The notes beneath the pieces are model-generated. The model ran no database searches. It saw only the letters and a program-made list of their open reading frames with translations, and was not told the origin of the DNA. Source: Desulfuromusa sp. (GTDB lineage Bacteria > Desulfobacterota > Desulfuromonadia > Desulfuromonadales > Geopsychrobacteraceae). Taken from it: a stretch of DNA of 64,000 nt. The position numbers and the translations under genes are program-made. Numbering within the stretch: position 1 is the stretch's first letter; each line of letters opens with the position of its first letter. The stretch spans positions 81,578 to 145,577 of the forward strand of contig JADGDX010000001.1 of the NCBI GenBank assembly GCA_016744675.1. Reading direction: 5' to 3'. Shown piece by piece: positions 57,171 through 64,000 of this stretch.

Positions 57171-57533
57171 TTATTTTTTCTTTTTGGTTTGTTTGGCATC
57201 CGGCAGGTCAGAAAATAAGCGATCTGCAGCGTCCTGTTCTTCAGATAGTAATAAATAGATAGCTGTGCTGTGATAGTCGCAGTTGTTTGCTATCCATCTT
57301 GGTTGTGATCTTATGCAACTATCATTATAGGCAGCGCAAATTGAACGTTCTATAATTTCACTGCTGATGATTGAGCATGTAGTGAACCTTGAAATTAATT
57401 CGCCTTTATTTTTGTATCCGAGGCTCCTTATTTCCTGAGCGTGGACAGCATCAATTGTTCTTGCTCCTTCAGCTTGAGCAGTGTGACAGCAAAGAAAAGC
57501 AATAAGGATAAGGGGCATTGCTATTGTTCTCAT
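57171..57533 (-). CDS. Small secreted cysteine-containing protein, unknown
   Basis: A 120-residue protein with a clear signal peptide (MRTIAMPLILIAFLCCHTAQA, cleavage after AQA). The mature part has four cysteines (TTCSII, SICAAY, DSCIRS, NNCDYH) suggesting two disulfides, and a Lys-rich end. I do not recognise the family. It sits just downstream of the broken integrase fusion in the same direction. Confidence 0.6.
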   Translation of the reverse strand: MRTIAMPLILIAFLCCHTAQAEGARTIDAVHAQEIRSLGYKNKGELISRFTTCSIISSEIIERSICAAYNDSCIRSQPRWIANNCDYHSTAIYLLLSEEQDAADRLFSDLPDAKQTKKKK

Positions 57534-57536
57534 AGA

Positions 57537-58406
57537 TTATTCATCCCTGCTATTTGTAGGGTTATAAAAATACGGGTTCGAGCTGGTGCTGGAATCGTAC
57601 TGCCCTGTGTTGCCGGTGTAGGGGTTGTAGTTGCTGTCGGGGCTGGATCTGTAATGCCCTTGGACGTATGTTCCGTCACCGCGGGAGTAGCCTTGAACGT
57701 ATTCGGCTGCGAAGAGTGGTGCGGTGATCAGGATATTCCTTAGGCACCGTAATGTGTGACGCGATAATTTACCGGGGATCTTGCCGAGCAGAAAATCATT
57801 TATTTCAGCAGTTGAAAGAACACGGGTTTTTTCCCGTTCTGGGTTCCTCTCGATCAGATGGGCGGGGTTTGCTTCGACCATGCCCGCCTGAATGCCATAG
57901 TTAAGCATTTTTCGAACAACCTTGAGAGCATTGTTTGCCTGAACGGGCGCTTCGCGTTTGGTGATTTTTTCCAGCAGATCGTAAATATCTGCCCTTTTTA
58001 TGTCCTGGATCTTGATAATCCCGATACTTGGCAAAATATCAACAGCCAGATTTCTTTTGTTTTCACGATAAACTTTCTCAGTGCTTTTCTTTTTTGAGTG
58101 CTGCTCAACATATCTATCTGCTAGATCGTTGATTGTCGTTTCTAGGTTGCTGCTGGTGACATTTTCACCCCTGAGCCTGGCTGCAGCCTTCTCTCTGGCC
58201 TCAGCAATTGACCATGCTGGATATTCACCAATGCGAATCTTCTTGTTTTTACCGCCTAAATTATATATGTAGTACCAGACTTTTGTTCCTTTGGGGCTTT
58301 TCTTACTGGCAGGGTAGACGATGACACTAAAAACATCCCCTTCACGTTTGATGTATAGTCTCTCTCGTGGCTTGAGAGCTTTCAGAGTTGTTGGCGTAAA
58401 ACGCAT
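57537..58406 (-). pseudogene. Truncated tyrosine integrase fused to a repeat-rich secreted-protein tail
   Basis: Residues 1-75 are the arm-binding DUF4102-type domain (LKPRERLYIKREGDVFSVIV ... GEYPAWSIAEAREKAAARL), 90-190 the SAM-like core-binding domain. The catalytic domain should follow, but after LRCLRNILITA (~229) the sequence changes to PLFAAEYVQGYSRGDGTYVQG and a Tyr/Asn/Ser-rich tail. The R-H-x-x-R-Y catalytic residues are all missing. The tail resembles small secreted proteins with GDGTYVxxHYRS motifs. It is best read as a deletion that joined two genes in frame. Reading frame intact; recombinase activity cannot be expected. Confidence 0.85.
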
Positions 58407-58425
58407 AGTTTCCCCCTTTTGATTT

Positions 58426-58449
58426 ACATGTATCTCTGTATGTATCTCT
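58426..58449 (+). repeat. Arm-type repeat, right copy
   Basis: Identical to 53851-53874 and in the same orientation; it lies 90 bases inside the right core and just upstream of the integrase start codon, so it may also be where integrase represses its own promoter. Confidence 0.7.
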
Positions 58450-58536
58450 CAAATGGTAGCAGTAGGTTACAAGAGGAAGCAAGAAATGAAATCTAAAATA
58501 GAAATAGCTCAATAAAAACGACACTTAAACCACCAC

Positions 58537-58613
58537 GGCCCCGTAGCTCAGCTGGATAGAGCGGCACCCTCCTAAGGTGATTGTCGGAGGTTCGAATCCT
58601 CCCGGGGTCGCCA
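58537..58613 (+). tRNA. tRNA-Arg (anticodon CCU)
   Basis: Intact cloverleaf: acceptor GGCCCCG/CGGGGTC, D-stem GCTC/GAGC, anticodon stem GCACC/GGTGA (one end mismatch), loop CTCCTAA with anticodon CCT, T-stem GGAGG/CCTCC, discriminator G and encoded CCA. Its 5' half was supplied by the island, its 3' half is chromosomal. Confidence 0.97.
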
Positions 58614-58630
58614 ATAATAAAATGAAAAAT

Positions 58631-58666
58631 GGTCACTTAAGGAAATCCTTAGTGGCCGTTTTTATT
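58631..58666 (+). terminator. Terminator after tRNA-Arg
   Basis: Arms GGTCACTTAAGG (58631-58642) and CCTTAGTGGCC (58647-58657), with one bulge, followed by a T-run. Confidence 0.75.
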
Positions 58667-58738
58667 GATTATTGTATTGCATGCGTTATATATTCCATTT
58701 AAGTGATGTTTGGTTTGAAAAGAGAAAGAGATGTAGTG

Positions 58739-59485
58739 ATGAACGGACATATAATTTCCACAAAAGTTGATAGTGCTTTTTGCATTCAGATCCATCGGCC
58801 AGAGAAGAAAAACGCTCTCACATCTGAGATGTATTCAGAAATTGCCGAAGGGATCAGGTGCGGAGATGCTGACGATAGTATCAGTGCTATTGTCCTTCAT
58901 GGTTTAGAAGGGTGCTTTACTAGCGGTAATGATCTGTCTGGCTTTCGTAACGGGCCATCTCCGGATAGAATATATCCGCACAATATTTATATTGATGCTC
59001 TGCGGCATGCGCGGAAACCCGTCATCGCTGCCGTTGATGGATATTGTTTAGGGATTGGCACTATCATGCTTTTTCATTGTGATTTTGTTTTTTCTGGCCC
59101 TAAAACACGTTTTTCTCTGCCTTTTCTAAACCTTGGCCTCTCCCCTGAAGGTGGAACAAGTTATATCCTGCCACACTTGGTCGGCTATCAAAAAGCGGCT
59201 GAAATAATTTTACTTGGTGAGGCGTTTGGAGCTGAGTTGGCAGAGCGAATTGGTTTGGTCAACGGGATCGTTCCTGTAAGTAATTTGTTAGATCGTGCAC
59301 TCGAAGTTGCTGGAAAATTGGCTTGCAAGGACCCTGTTGCAATTCGAGCTGCTAAAGCATTACTTAAGCGTGGAATGGATGATGCTGTTACGACTGCTTT
59401 GGCACGCGAGCTTGATCTGTTCAATGAAAGAATGGAAACTCCTGAAGTACGCGAAACTATTGCCGGATTTTTTAATAAAAAATAA
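58739..59485 (+). CDS. Enoyl-CoA hydratase/isomerase family protein
   Basis: A crotonase-fold protein of about 248 residues: HRPEKKNALTSEMY, the oxyanion-hole segment GCFTSGNDLSGF, and LGLSPEGGTSYILP with the catalytic-type Glu. A second acidic catalytic residue is not evident, so it could be a hydratase with altered chemistry or an isomerase. I use ATG 58739; an in-frame start at 58703 adds 12 residues with no ribosome-binding signal. Stands alone between two tRNA genes. Confidence 0.85.
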   Translation: MNGHIISTKVDSAFCIQIHRPEKKNALTSEMYSEIAEGIRCGDADDSISAIVLHGLEGCFTSGNDLSGFRNGPSPDRIYPHNIYIDALRHARKPVIAAVDGYCLGIGTIMLFHCDFVFSGPKTRFSLPFLNLGLSPEGGTSYILPHLVGYQKAAEIILLGEAFGAELAERIGLVNGIVPVSNLLDRALEVAGKLACKDPVAIRAAKALLKRGMDDAVTTALARELDLFNERMETPEVRETIAGFFNKK

Positions 59486-59527
59486 ATGGAAGAGTTTTTT
59501 TGTTTGCCGTTATTGAGGACTCACTAA

Positions 59528-59556
59528 TTGACACTCTTGAGTGATATTGTTATAAA
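59528..59556 (+). promoter_or_regulatory. Strong sigma-70 promoter for tRNA-Val(CAC)
   Basis: Consensus TTGACA (59528-59533), 17-base spacer, TATAAA (59551-59556), ten bases before the mature tRNA end: a near-ideal stable-RNA promoter. Confidence 0.9.
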
Positions 59557-59566
59557 AATATTGCTA

Positions 59567-59641
59567 GGGCGGTTAGCTCAGCGGGAGAGCATTCGCCTCA
59601 CACGCGAAGGGTCACTGGTTCGATCCCAGTACCGCCCACCA
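59567..59641 (+). tRNA. tRNA-Val (anticodon CAC)
   Basis: Complete cloverleaf: acceptor GGGCGGT/ACCGCCC, D-stem GCTC/GAGC, anticodon stem TTCGC/GCGAA with loop CTCACAC (CAC), T-stem ACTGG/CCAGT, discriminator A, encoded CCA. It complements tRNA-Val(GAC) earlier in the window. Confidence 0.97.
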
Positions 59642-59650
59642 AAAGAATCA

Positions 59651-59682
59651 AGAGGTTAACCTTGAAACGGTTAGCCTCTTTT
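59651..59682 (+). terminator. Terminator after tRNA-Val(CAC)
   Basis: Arms AGAGGTTAACC (59651-59661) and GGTTAGCCTCT (59669-59679) with one mismatch, then T. Confidence 0.8.
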
Positions 59683-59722
59683 CGTTTGAACTGTTCAGGT
59701 TAATTCTCAAGGAGGATGGGAT

Positions 59723-61273
59723 ATGTTGCTTACAGGACAGCATCTTATTTCTGGAGTTTCACCGATAATTCATTCTCAAACTTTTCAGACGGTTAACCCC
59801 GCGACAGGCAAAATTTTGGATGTTTGTTTCTCTGAGGGAACGGATGTGGATATCTCGATAGCAACCTCTGTGGCTGAAAAAGCTTTTGCTATTTACAGAA
59901 AAACAAGCGGAGTTAAAAGAGCTGAGCTACTCGAATCAATTGTCGCTGAACTTAACGTCTTGAAAGAGCAAATCATAAATAGAGCACACCTTGAAACAGC
60001 TTTACCTGAGACCCGTTTAGAAGGGGAGTTTGGACGGACTGTTCATCAGTTGAATATGTTTGCACAGTTAATTCGTAACGATGATTATAAACATATCCGC
60101 ATTGATCAAGGGCTTCCTCAAAGAAAGCCTCTCCCCCGACCCGATGTACGCTTGACCCATGTTCCTATTGGACCTGTGGCGGTTTTTGGTGCGAGTAATT
60201 TCCCCTTAGCGTTTTCAGTTGCAGGGGGTGACACGGCAGCAGCTTTAGCTGCAGGTTGTTCTGTTGTCGTTAAGGGACATCCCACCCACCCTGGGGCTTC
60301 CGAATTGGCTGGTTTAGCAATTCAAAGAGCGCTACATAATATTGATTTGCCTGGTGGGGTTTTTTCCTTAATTCAGGGCCGTGAAGATCAGGTAGGTTCA
60401 GCATTGGTTCAGGACCCAAGGATAGGTGCAGTGGCTTTTACTGGTTCACATGCTGGAGGACGTAGTTTGTTTAATCTTGCCGCTGCTAGGCCTAATCCCA
60501 TTCCAGTGTTTGCTGAAATGGGGAGTGTTAATCCAACTTTTGTTTTGCCGTTAATACTTAAAGAGAAATATAAAGAACTGGCAAGGAAATATACTGAATC
60601 GTTAACATTAGGAGTTGGTCAATTTTGTACGAACCCTGGATTATTGTTTGTGCTTAAGGGGGCTGAAGGTGATTCATTTATCCACTCAGTTAAAACAATT
60701 CTTCAGCAAGTAGAGCCTTTGCCAATGCTTCATTTAGGAATCAAGAAGAATTATCAATCTAAAATCAAGCAATTGTTACAGAATAAGGGTGTCTCTCTGG
60801 TGGTTGGGAGTGATTCTCAATCTGATAATGATTGCTACGCTGCACCTGCTTTATTGGTGATTGAAGCTGAAGATTTCCATCGAGTTCCAAATATTGTTGA
60901 AGAAATTTTTGGTCCATCCTCAGTGATTGTTCAATGTGAAACACTCGAACAAATGTTAGAGTTGGCAGGTCGATTGAGTGGTCAACTTACCGCAACTGTG
61001 CATGCACATCATGATGAAAAAGAGTTTTGTCGACAATTTTTTTCTGTTTTGGAGACAAAAGCAGGGCGTTTGATTCTAAATGATTTTCCGACCGGAGTAG
61101 AAGTCTGTAGTGCAATGCATCATGGGGGCCCTTATCCGGCAACGACGGACAGTCGCTTTTCATCTGTTGGTGAAACAGCAATTCAACGATTTCTTCGTCC
61201 TGTATGTTACCAGAATTTTTTTGATGAACTCCTTCCTCTAGAATTGCAGAAAAATCAGGAGAAGCAGGGATGA
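59723..61273 (+). CDS. Aldehyde dehydrogenase, alpha-ketoglutarate-semialdehyde type
   Basis: A 516-residue NAD(P)+-dependent enzyme of the KGSADH-like branch: GPVAVFGASNFPLAFSVAGGDTAAALAAGC, catalytic Cys in GVGQFCTNPGL, catalytic Glu in FAEMGSVNP, and a long C-terminus (GPYPATTDSRFSSVG, PVCYQNFFDELLP) typical of that group. Members oxidise 2,5-dioxovalerate to 2-oxoglutarate in pentose/hydroxyproline breakdown. No other pathway gene is visible here, so substrate is open. It overlaps lipB by four bases. AAGGAGG upstream. Confidence 0.85.
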   Translation: MLLTGQHLISGVSPIIHSQTFQTVNPATGKILDVCFSEGTDVDISIATSVAEKAFAIYRKTSGVKRAELLESIVAELNVLKEQIINRAHLETALPETRLEGEFGRTVHQLNMFAQLIRNDDYKHIRIDQGLPQRKPLPRPDVRLTHVPIGPVAVFGASNFPLAFSVAGGDTAAALAAGCSVVVKGHPTHPGASELAGLAIQRALHNIDLPGGVFSLIQGREDQVGSALVQDPRIGAVAFTGSHAGGRSLFNLAAARPNPIPVFAEMGSVNPTFVLPLILKEKYKELARKYTESLTLGVGQFCTNPGLLFVLKGAEGDSFIHSVKTILQQVEPLPMLHLGIKKNYQSKIKQLLQNKGVSLVVGSDSQSDNDCYAAPALLVIEAEDFHRVPNIVEEIFGPSSVIVQCETLEQMLELAGRLSGQLTATVHAHHDEKEFCRQFFSVLETKAGRLILNDFPTGVEVCSAMHHGGPYPATTDSRFSSVGETAIQRFLRPVCYQNFFDELLPLELQKNQEKQG

Positions 61274-61929
61274 TTTTCAGGGAGTTAGAGTCAACACCTC
61301 TTAGGATCCAAGATTGGGGAGTGACCGATTATAATTGCGCCTTTGAACGCCAGGCTCAACTTGTTCAAAGTCAGCTTGATGGGCAAGGGGAAGATACTCT
61401 GGTTTTCGTTGAACATCCAGCGACAGTGACTCTCGGTCGTCGTGCTACACAGCGAGATCTTCAAATTCCAGAAGAAGCTTTTGGTGGGCATGATATCGCT
61501 TTACACAAGATCAATCGGGGAGGGCTTGCTACGGCTCATGAATTAGGACAACTTGTTGTTTATCCGGTTATTAAATTAAAGACAAAAGATGTGCGCTTTT
61601 TTGCTGAAAAGTTTTTGAATTGTGTTGTTCTTTTGCTTGAAGACTATGGAATCGAAGGATATTTAAAGGATGGTGAGCCAGGTGTTTGGGTTGAAGGCCG
61701 TAAGATCTGTAGCTTTGGTATTGCTCTAAAGAAATGGGTCTCATCGCATGGTATTGCTCTCAATCTGAATAATCAACTTAAGACTTTTGATGTGATCGTC
61801 CCTTGTGGGCGGCCTGATGAGATCGTCACATCTCTCAGTTCTGAACTTCAACGTTCTGTTGATATGGCTGAAGCCAAATCGCGTTTCATACAACACTTCT
61901 GCTTAGCGTTTGATTACTATAAAAAGTAG
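61270..61929 (+). CDS. lipB: Lipoyl(octanoyl) transferase
   Basis: Moves octanoate from ACP to lipoyl domains. The 219-residue protein has VEHPATVTLGRRAT, the KINRGGLATAHELGQLVVYPV region, the catalytic Lys in KICSFGIALKKWVSSHGIALN and the active-site Cys in VPCGRPDEIVTSLSSEL. Length is normal. Confidence 0.95.
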   Translation: MIFRELESTPLRIQDWGVTDYNCAFERQAQLVQSQLDGQGEDTLVFVEHPATVTLGRRATQRDLQIPEEAFGGHDIALHKINRGGLATAHELGQLVVYPVIKLKTKDVRFFAEKFLNCVVLLLEDYGIEGYLKDGEPGVWVEGRKICSFGIALKKWVSSHGIALNLNNQLKTFDVIVPCGRPDEIVTSLSSELQRSVDMAEAKSRFIQHFCLAFDYYKK

Positions 61930-61963
61930 ATTCTTTACTAACTGATGATGAATGGAGGTTGCC

Positions 61964-62755
61964 GTGCAGTGTCATGAAGTTGATTATAATATTATTGGTG
62001 ATGATATGCAGATGGTTCAGGTTGAACTTGATCCAAGTGAAACCGTTATTGCTGAAGCGGGCGCCATGACCTATATGGAAGAGGGCATCACTTTTGAAGC
62101 ACGTATGGGGGATGGCTCAGAACCGGAGCAGGGGTTGTTTGGTAAACTTCTTGGTGCAGGTAAGCGAGTCTTGACCGGAGAATCTATCTTTATGACTCAT
62201 TTTACCAATCAGGGCCGGGGAAAGCAGCATGTCGCATTTGCTGCCCCTTATCCCGGTAAAATTATTCCTCTTGATCTTGGATCTGTTCCTGGAGGAGAGA
62301 TCCTCTGTCAGAAAGATTCGTTTCTTTGTGCTGCTCACGGCACTCAGATCGGTATAGCTTTTCAGCGAAAACTTGGCACCGGTTTTTTTGGTGGTGAAGG
62401 TTTTATTCTACAACGACTCAATGGTGATGGTATGGCTTTTATGCATGCTTGTGGAACAATCATGGAACGTCAACTCCAGGGAGAAACGTTGCGTGTCGAT
62501 ACCGGTTGCCTCGTTGCATTTGAACCTGGAGTTGAATATAGCATTGAGAGGGCAGGCAATTTAAAGAGTATGTTTTTTGGTGGTGAAGGTTTATTCCTTG
62601 CGACATTACGTGGAACTGGGAGGGTTTGGTTGCAAAGTTTACCGTTTAGTCGTTTAGCTGATCGTATCATTTCCCATGCACCTCAGACCGGAGGATCACA
62701 GAAGGGTGAGGGGTCGTTATTGGGCGGGATAGGTCGTATGCTTGACGGTGATTAA
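61964..62755 (+). CDS. AIM24/TIGR00266 family protein
   Basis: About 263 residues of an all-beta trimeric fold: [26 protein letters not shown] and the C-terminal repeats resembling a double-stranded helix jelly roll ([30 protein letters not shown]). Function unknown; widespread in bacteria. GTG 61964 is chosen because GGAGG lies five bases upstream; ATG 61952 overlaps that signal. AIM24 in yeast is mitochondrial; bacterial roles are not known. Confidence 0.85.
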   Translation: MQCHEVDYNIIGDDMQMVQVELDPSETVIAEAGAMTYMEEGITFEARMGDGSEPEQGLFGKLLGAGKRVLTGESIFMTHFTNQGRGKQHVAFAAPYPGKIIPLDLGSVPGGEILCQKDSFLCAAHGTQIGIAFQRKLGTGFFGGEGFILQRLNGDGMAFMHACGTIMERQLQGETLRVDTGCLVAFEPGVEYSIERAGNLKSMFFGGEGLFLATLRGTGRVWLQSLPFSRLADRIISHAPQTGGSQKGEGSLLGGIGRMLDGD

Positions 62756-62803
62756 TAGCAACAAAATAATTGTTTGTCTTTTGTCAAGAAAAGGATTGTG
62801 ATT

Positions 62804-63625
62804 ATGGATAGCTTAAAGGGAAAAACACTCTTTATCACTGGTGCAAGTCGTGGAATAGGATTGTCGGTCGCATTAAAGGCAGCGTCTGAGGGGGCAAATA
62901 TTGTGATTGCTGCCAAATCCGCAACACCACATCCAAAACTTCCAGGGACGATTTTTACAGCGGCACAGCAAATTGAAGATGCCGGGGGGCAGGCACTTCC
63001 TCTACAGGTTGATATTCGAGAAGAAGATCAGATTGTTGCCGCGGTAGAGAAAGCGGTAGAAACCTTTGGCGGAATTGATATTCTGGTTAATAATGCCAGT
63101 GCCATTTTTTTGTCGGGAGCACTTAAAACACCGATGAAACGTTTTGATTTGATGAATCAGGTTAACGTCCGCGGTACTTTTCTTGCGAGTCAGGCATGCC
63201 TTCCACATCTACTAAAAGCAGATAACCCTCATATCTTGACTTTTTCTCCCCCACTTAATTTAGAACCTCGCTGGTTTAAAAACCATACGGCTTACACAAT
63301 GGCAAAATATGGCATGAGTATGACGGTCATGGGTTTGGCGGCAGAATTTTCTGATCAGGGTGTTGCGGTCAATGCTCTGTGGCCAAAAACTGTTATCGAT
63401 ACGGCAGCACTTGCGATGTTAGGTGGATTGGTTGACCCCAAAAAATGTCGCACTCCACAAATAATGGCTGATGCCGCTTGTGCAATCCTGAAGCAAGAGA
63501 GTTGCGATGCGACAGGGCACTTTTACATCGATGAAGATGTTCTCCGTCGCATTGGTGTTAACGATTTTTCTCCTTATTCGGTTGATGCTGGATCGTCTTT
63601 GACGCAAGATTTATTCATTGATTAA
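62804..63625 (+). CDS. Short-chain dehydrogenase, HSDL2-like
   Basis: A 273-residue SDR: TGASRGIGLSVALKAASEGAN, NNASAIFLSGAL, Ser/Tyr region HTAYTMAKYGMSMTV with the Tyr-x-x-x-Lys, and LWPKTVIDTAAL. It resembles bacterial homologues of hydroxysteroid dehydrogenase-like 2, which also read SDR family C; substrate unknown. ATG 62804 has AAGGA nine bases upstream; the frame starts at 62774. Confidence 0.88.
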   Translation: MDSLKGKTLFITGASRGIGLSVALKAASEGANIVIAAKSATPHPKLPGTIFTAAQQIEDAGGQALPLQVDIREEDQIVAAVEKAVETFGGIDILVNNASAIFLSGALKTPMKRFDLMNQVNVRGTFLASQACLPHLLKADNPHILTFSPPLNLEPRWFKNHTAYTMAKYGMSMTVMGLAAEFSDQGVAVNALWPKTVIDTAALAMLGGLVDPKKCRTPQIMADAACAILKQESCDATGHFYIDEDVLRRIGVNDFSPYSVDAGSSLTQDLFID

Positions 63626-63699
63626 TTTTTTACATGATTCCTGTCGCTAAATTTGTTATTGTGGTCTAATTATTTTATATTAGTGTTTAGGAGAAGTTC

Positions 63700-64000
63700 A
63701 TGACTACAGATTTTAAAACAGTTGTTAACTCGATAAGGGACTTACCTCCCATGCCGGCAGTCGCGGTTAAGGTTTTAGAGTTACTTAACGACCCTAATGT
63801 CAATTATGAAAAACTAGGTGCGGCTATTTCCAGCGATGCTGCCGTTTCTGCGCGGATGCTAAAAGTTTCGAATTCGGCTTTTTATAGTATGAAGCGTCAA
63901 ATCAAGACTTTAGAGCATGCGATCGCCATTGTTGGTGAGCGGACACTGCGTAGCCTCGTTCTCGCCGCCAGTTTGGAAGGGATGAACAAATCCTATGGGC
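63700..64000 (+). CDS. HDOD domain protein (partial, runs off the window)
   Basis: The frame from ATG 63700 (AGGAGAA upstream) is open to the window end, giving MTTDFKTVVNSIRDLPPMP followed by AVKVLELLNDPNVNY and ISSDAAVSARMLKVSNSAFYSM. This is the N-terminus of an HDOD domain, a catalytically inactive HD relative found in signalling proteins. Further domains cannot be seen. Confidence 0.85.
   Translation, partial: MTTDFKTVVNSIRDLPPMPAVAVKVLELLNDPNVNYEKLGAAISSDAAVSARMLKVSNSAFYSMKRQIKTLEHAIAIVGERTLRSLVLAASLEGMNKSYG

Larger units (their letters stand above)
53752..58577. mobile_element. Integrated island in tRNA-Arg(CCU), with truncated integrase
   Basis: A 4.8-kb element bounded by 38-bp direct repeats of the tRNA 5' half. 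Inside both ends lie copies of a 24-bp repeat likely to be integrase arm sites. Cargo: HicB/HicA-type pair, one-TM protein, STAS-like protein, HATPase protein, HTH protein, secreted protein, and an integrase lacking its catalytic domain. The element therefore cannot excise by itself. The island seems more AT-rich in its minus-strand genes than the flanks by eye. Confidence 0.88.

Overview
The window is a low-GC (about low-40s % by eye) bacterial chromosome segment whose gene order points to Deltaproteobacteria, most likely Desulfuromonadales. The clues are holA/rpsT, plsX-fabHDG-acpP-fabF, nrdR-ribDE-ribBA-ribH-nusB, thrS-infC-rpmI-rplT-pheST-ihfA-merR and surE-pcm-yqaA-nlpD-rpoS. This assignment is inference from gene order and protein character; no database was searched.

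Bases 1-32,510 are housekeeping: lipid II flippase, fatty acid synthesis, one-carbon and riboflavin synthesis, homoserine dehydrogenase, an acyl-CoA synthetase, tRNA-Val(GAC), translation genes, and a stress block ending in the stationary-phase sigma factor and apt. The infC gene lacks any ATG/GTG/TTG at the expected place and appears to start at AUA.

Bases 32,600-53,524 form an ethanolamine-utilization region. A divergent FGGY (glycerol-kinase-like) kinase precedes a three-gene TRAP transporter (dctQ, dctM, Tat-exported dctP). Then follow eutS-P-V-W, eutA-B-C-L-K-E-M-M, a fused EutT-PduL, a small shell-associated protein, eutN, a split EutQ, PduS and two PduT-type shell proteins. Together they should make a bacterial microcompartment in which the AdoCbl enzyme EutBC splits ethanolamine to ammonia and acetaldehyde. 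EutE makes acetyl-CoA, PduL makes acetyl phosphate, and EutT, EutA and PduS maintain the cofactor. No EutH permease, EutG alcohol dehydrogenase or EutJ is present. The EutV/EutW pair is an ANTAR antiterminator with its sensor kinase. I find three candidate RNA leaders with an A-A-Y-G-G-C hexaloop hairpin followed by an intrinsic terminator: upstream of eutS, of eutA and, notably, of the TRAP operon. That makes the TRAP transporter the best candidate for ethanolamine uptake, an arrangement I do not know as described.

Bases 53,749-58,613 are a small integrated island in tRNA-Arg(CCU). The 5' half of the tRNA is duplicated at the left edge and an intact tRNA stands at the right edge; arm-type 24-bp repeats lie just inside both ends. 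The cargo is a HicB/HicA-type pair and a minus-strand set: an HTH protein, a HATPase protein, a STAS-like (DUF4325-type) protein and a one-TM membrane protein. There is also a small secreted Cys-rich protein and an integrase whose catalytic half is replaced by an unrelated tail. The HATPase/STAS/membrane module resembles a partner-switching signalling unit and is a candidate undescribed defence or stress system.

Bases 58,614-64,000 carry an enoyl-CoA hydratase, tRNA-Val(CAC) with a near-consensus promoter, a ketoglutarate-semialdehyde-type dehydrogenase, lipB, an AIM24/TIGR00266-type protein, a short-chain dehydrogenase and the start of an HDOD protein.
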